In this document: piece after piece, positions 17,514-26,900 of the stretch | Position numbering within the stretch: the stretch's first letter is position 1 | How the letters are laid out: every line of letters begins with the position of its first letter | Origin: Fidelibacterota bacterium | GTDB lineage: Bacteria; Fidelibacterota; UBA2242; JAFGTP01 | Length of the DNA stretch: 64,000 bases | NCBI GenBank assembly: GCA_016934035.1 | Contig: JAFGTP010000005.1 | Span: forward strand, 1 to 64,000 | Direction of reading: 5' to 3' | Notes under the pieces: generated by a model | Told to the model about the DNA's origin: nothing | The model's database searches: none | Seen by the model: only the letters and a program-made list of their open reading frames with translations | Made by a program: the position numbers and the translations under genes

Positions 17514-19943
17514 TTATATTCCATCCGGTTTTTTGAAAACATGATGAAGTTTTTCATAATCGAAATAATACAAAATCTTGATTGAAATACTGTTTATTTG
17601 GGGTGAGGACAGGGTCTTATCAAAATTTTCATACCAGGCGGAATAAATTTTGTCACCTTTCTGATAAATGGCATTTTTCCAGGTGAGGTTTAAAAAACTT
17701 CCGGGTGCAAAATTCCAACTGTAAACCAAATCAATATTGAAGGCGTTATAATTGATATCTGCATTTTCGCGATATTCATCGTATCGATCCAGGTAACCGT
17801 TATCCCTGAGCAAAAAGAAACGATAATAATCAGCATTTGAAAAATAATGGCGCAACCGAAAATCCAGATTGGATTTGTTATTCAGCGTGTATTTGGCCGC
17901 CAATGTGTGGGTCATTTCTGTTTTTACTCTTTCGCCAAAGATGAGATTTTCGCTGGTTTGATTGACAAATCCCTGCTCGCCATTATCTTTCCACCAATAA
18001 AAATCATAAGCAATTTTTGCCTTGTTGTTGATTCTGAACTGCGGTTCCAAATTGATGCCATAACTCCAATAATTGTGAAAATCAGAATGATAATAGTTAA
18101 TGGCAAAAAAAGCACTGGCATGGAACCGGTGGTTCTGAGGCGATGAAAAATTGTTGCAAAAATGATAAAGTGCTGGACGTATAAATAAACGATTTTTTAA
18201 TCGGGCTTCATAATAATCATGCTGGTTTTGTGGCTGAATAGCCCAGTGATAGTTATATTCGCTATAATTTTTGAAAGTACCATTGAAAGATTGGTCTATT
18301 CTGAAATTTACAAATTTTTTAGGGAGATAAAGTTCATAATAACGAAACCTTAAAGAATGATACTGTTCGACAAAAAGCCGGGTTGGCTCGTGGATATTTA
18401 GTTCAAAGTTGACTTGTTGTTCGATTGTATTATTTTGCTGCAAATACCCCATATCATTGGGATTGTATCGATCGGTTTCAAGGTTGATTTCATATTCAAA
18501 TTGGTATTTTCCTTTGATCTTTCCGATTTCCAGTGTGTATCGTTGTCCGAAACTGGATGAATCCTTAAAAAATAAATTGCTGAAGGCTGCATAACCTTCG
18601 ATGCCATAATTGTTGTTTTTATTTTTAATTTCAAATTCTGTAGCCAAAACATCGGACCAGTAATTATTTTGAATCATATGGGTGTTCAGTAAACTGATGT
18701 AGGAGTTGTTGCCCAGGGTCTGATCGAGAACAACCATGTTGTAGTTGGTCAGAGGTTGTGTCACTATAGATCGTCGCATTCCGGTGAGCGTGTCTTTTAC
18801 CGTGGCGTAACTGGTTTCTGTAATGCCATTAAAAATGCCAATACCAAGACCATGCTGTGTGCGTCCGGAAAATTTGGTGGAATTGATCAGCCGTGTTTTT
18901 TCCGGGTTGTCGATAATTTGTTCGTTTTCTTTCAACTTATCTTCAATAGAATCGAAATTGCGCGGCTGATCGCCAACTCTTCGCGTATAAAAGAGATCGC
19001 CTTTGCTAAATAGTTCCATGCCTTCGATAAAAAACTGGCGTTTTTCATCATAAGTGATTTCGAAAGGAGAAAGATTCAGGACAACATTGTCCGATTGAGT
19101 TTGTTTAAAATCAGGAATCAAGGTCATGTCTAAAGTAAAACTTTCATTGAACCCATATTTGAGATCAAGGCCGCCATTATAAAGGGTGCTCCATGGATTG
19201 TTGGTGTTTTTTTCCTGATAGGCTGAGATGTAAGGAATGAAGGAGAGGCGTAAAGGCGGATCAATATTTTCCAGGTTTTCCAACAGACCGGGATTAGTCC
19301 AGAAAACATCATTTTTAATATCAAGGTAACTCCAGGTGGACCACTCATTATGTCTTTTAATCAGTCGATAAAAATTAATACCCCAGGTTTGGTTTTTTTT
19401 AACGGGAAATCGAAGTGCCGAATAGGGTATCTCCAGTTCAGCAGACCAACCGCTGTCAGTCATGGAAATTTCACTTTTCCAAATAGCATCCCAGTTAGAG
19501 TCTTCATTGTCCAGCGTGAAACTGATATCTGTCTGGACTCCCGATGCAGATATCAGGAATTCGTAGGAGTTGACCCCATCATTGTAAGGGCAAAAATGGA
19601 CAGCGAAAAGGTCGGTGTTGGCACTCTGGTCAGAATCCCGGAGACCCAGTTCCCTGGATATTGAATCGGGACAGGAGTCAAAGAGATGGGCGCCAATGAA
19701 GACTGATTCGTTGGTGTAGAAAATTTTTACTTTCGTTTGAAAAGCAGGAGGAGCGCCATTGAAAGGGTAAAATTGAATAAAATCAGTTAAATCCGAACAA
19801 TTCTGCCATTGGGCTTCATCGAGAATTCCATCGATTCTAACGGATTTTTCAAATTTTACCGGTGCATGTCTTTTAGGTTCTTGGATATCAGCATAGCTAA
19901 TGGTAAAACAGATGATAAAAAAACTAACAAGCAATCGTTTCAT
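17514..19943 (-). CDS. DUF5916-type outer-membrane protein with N-terminal CBM9-like domain
   Basis: An 809-aa exported protein. A signal peptide (residues 1-18, ending ISYA) is followed by a carbohydrate-binding family 9-like beta-sandwich (about 30-220: IDGILDEAQWQNC, EFLISASGVQTD, WSAELEIPYSALRF). A long beta-rich region comes next, with LDLKYGFNESFTLDMTLIPD and QFFIEGMELF, the hallmarks of DUF5916. The alternating C-terminal half looks like an outer-membrane barrel. These proteins are common in Bacteroidota and relatives and their role is unknown. Sugar or glycan binding is a guess from the CBM9-like part only. It has no T9SS C-terminal domain. It is divergent from tldD, with a 206-bp region between them. 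Confidence 0.85.
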   Translation of the reverse strand: MKRLLVSFFIICFTISYADIQEPKRHAPVKFEKSVRIDGILDEAQWQNCSDLTDFIQFYPFNGAPPAFQTKVKIFYTNESVFIGAHLFDSCPDSISRELGLRDSDQSANTDLFAVHFCPYNDGVNSYEFLISASGVQTDISFTLDNEDSNWDAIWKSEISMTDSGWSAELEIPYSALRFPVKKNQTWGINFYRLIKRHNEWSTWSYLDIKNDVFWTNPGLLENLENIDPPLRLSFIPYISAYQEKNTNNPWSTLYNGGLDLKYGFNESFTLDMTLIPDFKQTQSDNVVLNLSPFEITYDEKRQFFIEGMELFSKGDLFYTRRVGDQPRNFDSIEDKLKENEQIIDNPEKTRLINSTKFSGRTQHGLGIGIFNGITETSYATVKDTLTGMRRSIVTQPLTNYNMVVLDQTLGNNSYISLLNTHMIQNNYWSDVLATEFEIKNKNNNYGIEGYAAFSNLFFKDSSSFGQRYTLEIGKIKGKYQFEYEINLETDRYNPNDMGYLQQNNTIEQQVNFELNIHEPTRLFVEQYHSLRFRYYELYLPKKFVNFRIDQSFNGTFKNYSEYNYHWAIQPQNQHDYYEARLKNRLFIRPALYHFCNNFSSPQNHRFHASAFFAINYYHSDFHNYWSYGINLEPQFRINNKAKIAYDFYWWKDNGEQGFVNQTSENLIFGERVKTEMTHTLAAKYTLNNKSNLDFRLRHYFSNADYYRFFLLRDNGYLDRYDEYRENADINYNAFNIDLVYSWNFAPGSFLNLTWKNAIYQKGDKIYSAWYENFDKTLSSPQINSISIKILYYFDYEKLHHVFKKPDGI

Positions 19944-20149
19944 TGATACCTCTTAAAAAATTGACACAGTCGCAAAATTAATCATTTTTTCATTCAAAAA
20001 AAGAAAAAGGTATGAAAGGTCTGTTTTGGATACTTAAATCCACAAAAACAGTTATTAATTACAAAATAACGCAATTCATAGACAACTATTTTTTATTTAT
20101 TGTTGTCCTTTTAAATTCTTGTGTTTCTAATATAAAATAAGGAGGAAGC

Positions 20150-21670
20150 ATGAAAAGGCGTGATTTTATAAAAACCGGAGGAGCTGTAACCGCCGGAATC
20201 ACTACGATTCCTTTATGGTTGGACAACTCCCGGGCTTTGGCAGAAGGAGTAAATGTGAATATACCCGAGGTATTTGCTGTTTCAAAAAAGGAAATGAGGA
20301 AACTGATTGGCGTGGCTATGAGCAACGGTGGCGATAGTGCCGATCTGTTTTTTGAGTATGCTGTCAATTCAGCCTTGCAAATGGAAGAGAATATTGTTAA
20401 AAGTGCCTCACGGAATATATCTCTTGGCATGGGTGTCAGGGTAATTAAAGGTGACCAGATCGGCTATGCTCATACCGATGATCTCTCTTTCGAAAAAATG
20501 GCTGAAGCTGCAAAAACAGCTTCCTTTATTGCAAAGAACAAGACCAGGGTTAAAATCGTTGATATTAACCCGGTATTGAAAAAAGATCTATATAAGATTA
20601 CAGATTTATCTGTAGATGCGGATTTTCAGGATAAATTAAAGCTGATTGAAAGAGCCAATAAAGCTGCCCGTGAATTTGATTCCAAAGTAATCAACAACAA
20701 TGTTCTTTACTTTGATGAAATGCGGCATCTGATGTATTATGATTCCAAAGGAAGATATTTCACCGATATTCAACCCATGACTATTCTGAGAACTTATACA
20801 ATTACTGCCGATGGTAATAATCGCCAGGGTGCAGGTTCTGCCAGGGCTGGTCGTGAAGGTATGGAATTATATCATCGCCAAGGCAATACACCGGAAGAAA
20901 TTGCTATTGAAGGGGCTACGATTGCAGTCAGAAACCTTCAGGCCGTCAATGCCCCGGCAGGTCCCCAAACCATTGTTTTGGGGCCGGGCGAATCCGGTGT
21001 GTTGTTGCATGAAGCCGTCGGTCATGGGCTAGAAGCGGATTTTAACAGAAAGGACTTGTCCAATTATAGTGGGCAGGTGGGCAAAAAAGTAGCTTCGGAA
21101 CACTGCACTATTATCGATGGCGGACTGTACCCAAACCTGCGCGGAAGTATCAATATCGATGATGAAGCCAATGTTCCCACTGAAACCGTCCTGATCGAAA
21201 AGGGTATCCTGAAGGGCTATATGCATGATGAAATTTCCGCTAATGCCATGAAATCTCCTTTGACGGGAAACGGACGTCGACAATCCTATGCCCATCCACC
21301 CATGCCGCGCATGACCAATACCTATATGCATGGCGGAAACTACACACCTGAGGAAGTCATCGCATCGGTCAACTATGGGATCTATGCCAAACGGTTTGGC
21401 GGCGGTCAGGTGGATATCACGAAAGGTGATTTTACCTTTGGTGTCTATGAAGCTTACCTGATCGAAAACGGAAAACTCACCGCTCCTTTGAAGGATGTTA
21501 CTCTGATTGGAAACGGACCTGAAGTGATGAGAAATGTGACTATGGTGGCCAATGATCCGACCTTTTCACCGGGAACATGGACCTGTGGGAAAAACGGACA
21601 GAGAGTCCCGGTCAGCGTTGGCATACCAACGACCCGGGTCAGTGAAATAACTGTTGGCGGAACAAATTGA
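20150..21670 (+). CDS. tldD: TldD metalloprotease with Tat signal peptide
   Basis: A 506-aa TldD-type protease, the catalytic half of the TldD/TldE pair that trims unfolded peptides (known from microcin B17 and CcdA processing). The zinc motif HEAVGH begins at H287 (HEAVGHGLEADF) and is followed by the family's GGxY and RRQSYAHPPMPRMTN segments; a late TCGKNGQ segment is also typical. The N-terminus is unusual: MKRRDFIKTGG is a twin-arginine motif, followed by a moderately hydrophobic stretch and a plausible ALA cleavage site near residue 31. E. coli TldD is cytoplasmic. GGAGG lies 6 nt before the ATG. The pmbA-like gene follows 13 nt after the stop, so they form an operon. Confidence 0.92.
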   Translation: MKRRDFIKTGGAVTAGITTIPLWLDNSRALAEGVNVNIPEVFAVSKKEMRKLIGVAMSNGGDSADLFFEYAVNSALQMEENIVKSASRNISLGMGVRVIKGDQIGYAHTDDLSFEKMAEAAKTASFIAKNKTRVKIVDINPVLKKDLYKITDLSVDADFQDKLKLIERANKAAREFDSKVINNNVLYFDEMRHLMYYDSKGRYFTDIQPMTILRTYTITADGNNRQGAGSARAGREGMELYHRQGNTPEEIAIEGATIAVRNLQAVNAPAGPQTIVLGPGESGVLLHEAVGHGLEADFNRKDLSNYSGQVGKKVASEHCTIIDGGLYPNLRGSINIDDEANVPTETVLIEKGILKGYMHDEISANAMKSPLTGNGRRQSYAHPPMPRMTNTYMHGGNYTPEEVIASVNYGIYAKRFGGGQVDITKGDFTFGVYEAYLIENGKLTAPLKDVTLIGNGPEVMRNVTMVANDPTFSPGTWTCGKNGQRVPVSVGIPTTRVSEITVGGTN

Positions 21671-21683
21671 TTGAGAGGGAACT

Positions 21684-23027
21684 ATGGAACTGAAACAATT
21701 AACGGAATACATAATCAAAAAAGCACTGAAGGAAGGAGCCGATCAGGTTGATGTGATGGCTGTCAAATCCACCACAAATGAAATAAATGTTCGGCTTGGA
21801 GAAATTGAAAAACTGGGTTCAGCCAGCCCCAAAAGACTGGGAATTCGCGTTATTAAAAATCATAAAAATGCAATCACTTCAACCAGTGATTTTCGTGAAA
21901 AATCCATCGATGATCTTGTCTCAAAGACTGTTCAGATGGCGGGTTTTACCAGTGCTGATGAATACTCGGGATTACCGGAAAAAGGAATGCAGGGTATAGC
22001 TGCTGCCAGTTTGAATCTTTTTGATGAAAAAATCCCGGCCCTTACCACCGATAAAAAAATTGACATGGCCAAAAAAATGGAAAAAATCGGTATGAGTTAT
22101 GATAAACGGATCGTCAATTCCGATGGCGCCGGCTGGTCTGATTCCGTGGCTACCTATGTACTGGCGGATTCAAATGGTTTTTATGGTGAGCAGACCATGA
22201 CACGATGTGGCCTGAGTTTATCACTGCTGGCTGAGGAAAATGGCGTCAAACAAACCGATTCCTGGTACTCAGGTAAACGATTTTTTGAGCAACTGGATTC
22301 AATTGAAGAGATCGCTGAAATGGCTGCCAAAAGGACACTGCGAAAACTTGGCTCTGTCAAACCGGAAACACAAAAAGTACCGGTGGTTTTTGACCCCCAG
22401 GCAGGCGAGGATTTTCTGAATATCATCGCTTCCGTGATTTTGGGCAGCGCTATTTATCGCAAGCAATCCTTTTTACTGGATATGCTCAATCAATCGGTGG
22501 GCGTGGAAGGTTTGACCATCATTGATGACGGTTTGATGAAAGATGGCATCGGTTCCAGGCTTTTTGATGATGAAGGTCTTCCCAGTTGTAAAAACATCGT
22601 CATTGAAAAGGGCATTTTGAAAACATGGTTACTGGATACTTATTCCGGTAAAAAATTGGGATTGAGATCCACTGGCAATGCCTCGCGCGGCGTTGGCGGC
22701 AACCCGTCGCCTTCCACCAGTAATTTCTACATGGAAAAAGGGATATACTCACCGGACGAAATCATCCGGTCTGTAAAAAACGGCCTTTATCTTACCAGTG
22801 TCCATTGGACAGGTATCAATTATATAACCGGTGATTATTCCCGGGGTGCTGAAGGTGTCTGGATCAAAGATGGTGAACTGGACCAGCCTGTTCAGGAATT
22901 CACCGTAGCTTCCAACATGAAAGAAATGATGAAAAATATTGAAATGATAGGCAATGATCTGGAATTCCGCGGAAGTGTCAGCGCACCGACTTTTAAAATT
23001 GCTGAAATGACCATTTCAGGAAAATAA
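21684..23027 (+). CDS. pmbA: TldE/PmbA family protein
   Basis: A 447-aa non-catalytic partner of TldD. It lacks HExxxH and at the equivalent position has an ordinary segment (FLNIIASVILGSAIYRKQSF). The family segments GIGSRLFDDEGLP, IEKGILKTWLLDTYSG and GNASRGVGGNPSPSTSN are present. In the family it forms a heterodimer with TldD and completes the substrate channel. It has no signal peptide, in contrast to its neighbour, which leaves open whether the pair meets in the cytoplasm before folded export or whether only TldD is exported. GAGAGGGA is the ribosome-binding site. The coding sequence is followed by a weak stem-loop. Confidence 0.9.
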   Translation: MELKQLTEYIIKKALKEGADQVDVMAVKSTTNEINVRLGEIEKLGSASPKRLGIRVIKNHKNAITSTSDFREKSIDDLVSKTVQMAGFTSADEYSGLPEKGMQGIAAASLNLFDEKIPALTTDKKIDMAKKMEKIGMSYDKRIVNSDGAGWSDSVATYVLADSNGFYGEQTMTRCGLSLSLLAEENGVKQTDSWYSGKRFFEQLDSIEEIAEMAAKRTLRKLGSVKPETQKVPVVFDPQAGEDFLNIIASVILGSAIYRKQSFLLDMLNQSVGVEGLTIIDDGLMKDGIGSRLFDDEGLPSCKNIVIEKGILKTWLLDTYSGKKLGLRSTGNASRGVGGNPSPSTSNFYMEKGIYSPDEIIRSVKNGLYLTSVHWTGINYITGDYSRGAEGVWIKDGELDQPVQEFTVASNMKEMMKNIEMIGNDLEFRGSVSAPTFKIAEMTISGK

Positions 23028-23046
23028 ATGAAAAATCACACCTGCC

Positions 23047-23084
23047 AAAACTCGTCCCGATGATTGCATTGAGGCGAGTTTTCT
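23047..23084 (+). terminator. Probable terminator after tldD-pmbA
   Basis: An 8-bp stem AAAACTCG / CGAGTTTT with a 20-nt loop, followed by a TTTC-TTTTT tail and 20 nt after the pmbA stop. The loop is long, so it may be weak. Confidence 0.6.
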
Positions 23085-23242
23085 TTTTACCTTCTTTTTT
23101 ATTTCAAATTCAATAAACAATTTCTAACGTTTTATCCGGAATATAACTTACGGCCTCTCGATTCAATACTATTGCGTTATCGTGTTTTGCAAAAGTAATG
23201 TCCAAAGGACTCTGTTTTAAAAGTCAATTCAGAACAACGAAG

Positions 23243-23315
23243 TTGTCATGCAGAATGAAGTGAAGTATCTCCCTTTCCATATCACGGAGATTCTTCACAA
23301 GGTTCAGAATGACAG
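23243..23315. repeat. Degenerate inverted-repeat element, copy 1
   Basis: An imperfect palindrome of about 73 bp. The left arm TGTCATGCAGAATGAAGTGA (continuing AGTATCTCC) pairs with the right arm GGAGATTCTTCACAAGG followed by TTCAGAATGACA. It sits in a 944-bp gene-free stretch. Two other windows (28259-28444 and 38333-38451) have matching ends of the form GTyATyCTGA and TTyAGArTGAC. It resembles the interspersed palindromes of many FCB and deltaproteobacterial genomes. No coding sequence crosses it. Confidence 0.7.
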
Positions 23316-23480
23316 ACATATGAAGATTTTTGCAACAGACTCCAGAGATCGAATATTTATACTGAAAATTACCATAATTGAATTTCAGTGGGTATGATTT
23401 AGAGTAAAGGCATGTCTTAAAAATAGACAAATTTTTGATTTTCAGTTAACTATGACATGAACACTACATCATTGGAACAA

Positions 23481-23605
23481 AATGAAAAACTTTTCATTTG
23501 ATGGGTAAATTTTACCATATTTTATTAATTATTATTGAATTTTATTAAATTTTATTGAATTTATCCTAGTATGTTAATTTGAATTAAGTTGCTGTTTTAT
23601 AACAG
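23481..23605. promoter_or_regulatory. Palindrome- and AT-phased upstream region of the 1400-aa surface protein gene
   Basis: Three palindromes and a phased repeat lie in 125 bp. AAATGAAAA-AC-TTTTCATTT (23481-23500) is a perfect 9-bp inverted repeat. GGTAAA-T-TTTACC (23505-23517) follows 4 nt later. Then four tandem 10-mers close to TTTATTRAAT fill 23521-23560, and CTGTT-TTAT-AACAG spans 23592-23605. The 10-bp period puts A/T tracts on one face of the helix. The region is 370-490 bp upstream of the surface gene. The seen part is the repeats; an operator or promoter role is inferred. Confidence 0.45.
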
Positions 23606-23885
23606 AATATAAGTTTTATTTAAAAAAAATATTTTTTTTTGGCATTGGGATTGACAAAAGATGCCCATAAAATGTTTTTTGCCATGATTGACGATTTTCT
23701 ATTGCTTTTTTCAGGTTGGCTAAAAGGGAAAAATATTTTTTTCCTAATTCTGTTAAAGAACCCAATAAACCCACCGATAGTAATAATAGATTTTTCACAA
23801 GAAAGAGTCTATAAAACGAATATTCTCAGGAATATTGGGCCCCGTTTTGGACCTTATTTACAAGGAAGTAATGAAAGGAGAATGT

Positions 23886-23975
23886 ATGAATGTAGAATCT
23901 GAAAAGAAATGTTGGTTAAAAAATAAAGTACAAAGAAGTGTACAGAAAAAAACTCAAACAAGGAGGTTAAAATGA
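23886..23975 (+). CDS. 29-aa upstream ORF coupled to the large surface protein
   Basis: A short ORF that begins ATG AAT GTA GAA with AAGGAG (23875-23880) placed 5 nt upstream, a textbook ribosome-binding site. It encodes a basic peptide of 29 residues (12 Lys/Arg, one Cys, one Trp) ending TRRLK. Its stop TGA overlaps the start ATG of the next gene (ATGA), and the consecutive AGG-AGG codons near its end are the Shine-Dalgarno of that gene. It therefore looks like a translational leader that loads ribosomes onto the 1400-aa surface protein, or a regulatory leader peptide. A second ATG 4 nt earlier (23882) opens a 6-codon frame that stops at once. Coding is not proven; the arrangement is what supports it. 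Confidence 0.5.
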   Translation: MNVESEKKCWLKNKVQRSVQKKTQTRRLK

Positions 23976-26900
23976 ATATTGTTAAGAAGTTAAGTGTATT
24001 AATCTTAGCATTTATACTCTTAGGCGGCGTCGCAATGGCGGCTACAGTCACGTTGCAGCCGACCACTGTGCCGATTGGCGCGTATGTCAATGGCTCTGAC
24101 GGTGATCAGCACTTTGTGCAATCATTGGTTTTTGTATGGGATGTTGATGATGCCTGGGAAGATGGAGATGATATTGTCATTACTCTTCCAAGCAGCATGA
24201 CGGTCGGAGATCCCAGCGGTGGGGGTGCTTATGCAGATGAAGTGAGTATGGCATGGACAACTGCCGGTGCTGGAGATCCTGGTTTTACAGTGACTTCAGA
24301 TGGAACGACAATTACAGTTACTGCCACAACCGGTGCCAATGTTGTTACTGGAGATGCATTGACTGTATTATTTCCTGTAATTACTGATGAGACGGTAGTT
24401 GACGGAACACGGGAAACCTATTCTTTTGCTGCAACAGCAGCAACTGATGTAAATGAAGCTAGTTTTTCTACTATCACTGTAACATACGAAGCAGATGTAC
24501 TGACCTATGTGACCTTTGCTGCCAATTTTTCAGGTGGAGACCAATCCACTGAAAAAGGAAATGTTTATCCAACTGCCGTTGCTGCCATAACAGCAGCCCT
24601 GCCTGATATCATTGTAGACCAGGATGCTGGTGGTGGTGGTGAAGGTGTTGTCAATGGAGCAAATAACTGGGACGGAATCACCCTGAATAATGATGATGAT
24701 GCTGCTGCTGGCGGAACAATGGCCGATGCTGAAACACAATATTATGTCTGGGCTTGCCAGGATTCAACACTACTGAAAATTGATGAAGAAGCCGGTGGCC
24801 ATACACCCATTGTATATCTTGCTGCAGGTCAGCCCACCAGAGCCGGTGCAATTGCTGCAACCGGCGGGGCCGGTGACCCGGTAGACTCCGATATTGAAAC
24901 CGGCACTTTTTCGGATGCACAGTTCAACGCTGTTCTCCTGGAAGAAGGCACTTGGTATTTTTATGTAACCTCTTCAGTAACTGCTGACTGGGTGCTGGGA
25001 AGATCTGACTCTGTTGCTATCAGACACTGGCCGGTATTTGACAACTCCATAGCCGGATATGAAGCCATTGTTGATTTTGATGGTGACGGATTGTTTGAAA
25101 ACAACGCTGCTGTTGGTGCTGATGGTTCCGTTGGTGGTGACGATGTCACTGCTATGTTCCTGGAATCCGGCGGTGGTGTTGCCGTTGATGGTGACTGGAA
25201 CAGTACCTACAACGCTGATAATGCCAGTTTCCATTACAATGTTATTGATGTGGATGATAATGCAAACATTAAAATCTACAAATCAACGACTGATGGTTTA
25301 ACAACCAAAGCAGCCATTCTGGCTGACGCCAATACCTCACAAATATCCCCGGATACCTTGTATGAAGAAGGTCCTTCTTCAGTTTTTTGGAACTATGATA
25401 TTTATACCGATGAAGATACTTATGAGGAAGCAGGTGATTATTATCTGTATTTTGTTGCTGATGACGGTAAACACTCCAATGTTTTCCAGATGGTTGATGC
25501 TGCCGATGCAGACTTTCAATTAAAAGTCAAACACTATCCGAACCTGGTATTTCAGGATGTCAGCTATCTGCATGATGAAAATACCGGTGATGCTGATATT
25601 GATTTCAGCACTGCAAATCAGAGATATGTCACTTTCAACTGGGGTGAAACCGTTGATGGTGACAAAGATGCTGATGGTGATATGAAAATAGACCTCTATA
25701 TTTCAGATTTCAACCAGGCTGCATCAGGCTATTCATCCAATGTGACCACTGTAGATACAACACTCCTCGCAGCCGATGCAACTGATGATCCGACCCATAC
25801 AGTACACGTTGCAACCATTACCGATGTTGCTGACGGCAGAGATGACAACCGATATGCCTACGATCTGAGAAATTCAGGCCTGGCTGCCGGTACCTATTAC
25901 ATGTACGCAGTTATCACTGAAAAAGGTGACGCCCAGGTTGTCCAGATGTACAATACTGTTGCCAATGACCGACCGATAACTCTGACTCATGAAACCTATT
26001 TTCTCAGTTCCTATCCTCCGGAAGGTGAATATGTTAACCTGAAATCCACAGACCGGTTTGAACTGAAATATACAGCCGTCGATGAAGACGCTACTTCCAC
26101 GAACTTTATTGTAGCCGCTTTCATGGTAGCCCAGGGAACAGCCACTGATTTCACCGATGGCGCCGGTGGTGCTGCTGAAGTCGAAGCTGATGGTCTTGCA
26201 GCCGGTTCCGGCTGGTTCTGGCTGACATCCAGCGATGGTGATGATATTCTCGCTGCAGCAAACTTGCCTCTGGGATCCGAAGGTAAATATACAGTTGACC
26301 TGGGTGCCATAGTACAGGGAATGGACGGAGGTGCTGAAACACCAAGTGGTGACTATGATGTTTACTACATCTATGATACTGACGGTGATATGACCGGCAA
26401 TGATGAAACAATCGTACAGTCCGACGGATACATTCATATTGAATCCCTGGCTGACCCGAACACAAGTTTTGAAATGTCTCCCAACAGATTTACTGTTGAA
26501 AAAGGTGATACTGTTTCTATTGATATCTATGCAACAGATGGTGCTGTTGAAAATGCCATGATCCTTTCTGTTTTCCTTGATGTTCCGACTGAAAAATTTT
26601 CAGTTGTTGATCAGGACAACACATTGTCCGGGATCCAGGCATGGTTGGATGAATCTACCAATTTCAATGGTACAGAATTTCTGGACACTGTCAGAGTCAA
26701 CGGAAGCAATTATGAAATTGATTACGTTGAATATGCTTCTGGTGGTGACGCCATTGCAACATCTCTGAAAGTTGGTACAATCCAAGTGGTTGCCACTGCC
26801 AATTATACAGGCGATGCTCTGGAACAACATTTTATCACTTTCTCAAAAACCGGTGACAGAGAAACCAGTATAATCGGCGTCAATAACAACAAACTGGCTG

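Noticed and set aside
23616-23902. Overlapping frames of 60 codons (minus) and 87 codons (plus) in the long intergenic gap
   Set aside because: Low complexity, AT-driven, no Shine-Dalgarno, and each is the antisense of the other; the region is better read as a leader/control region.
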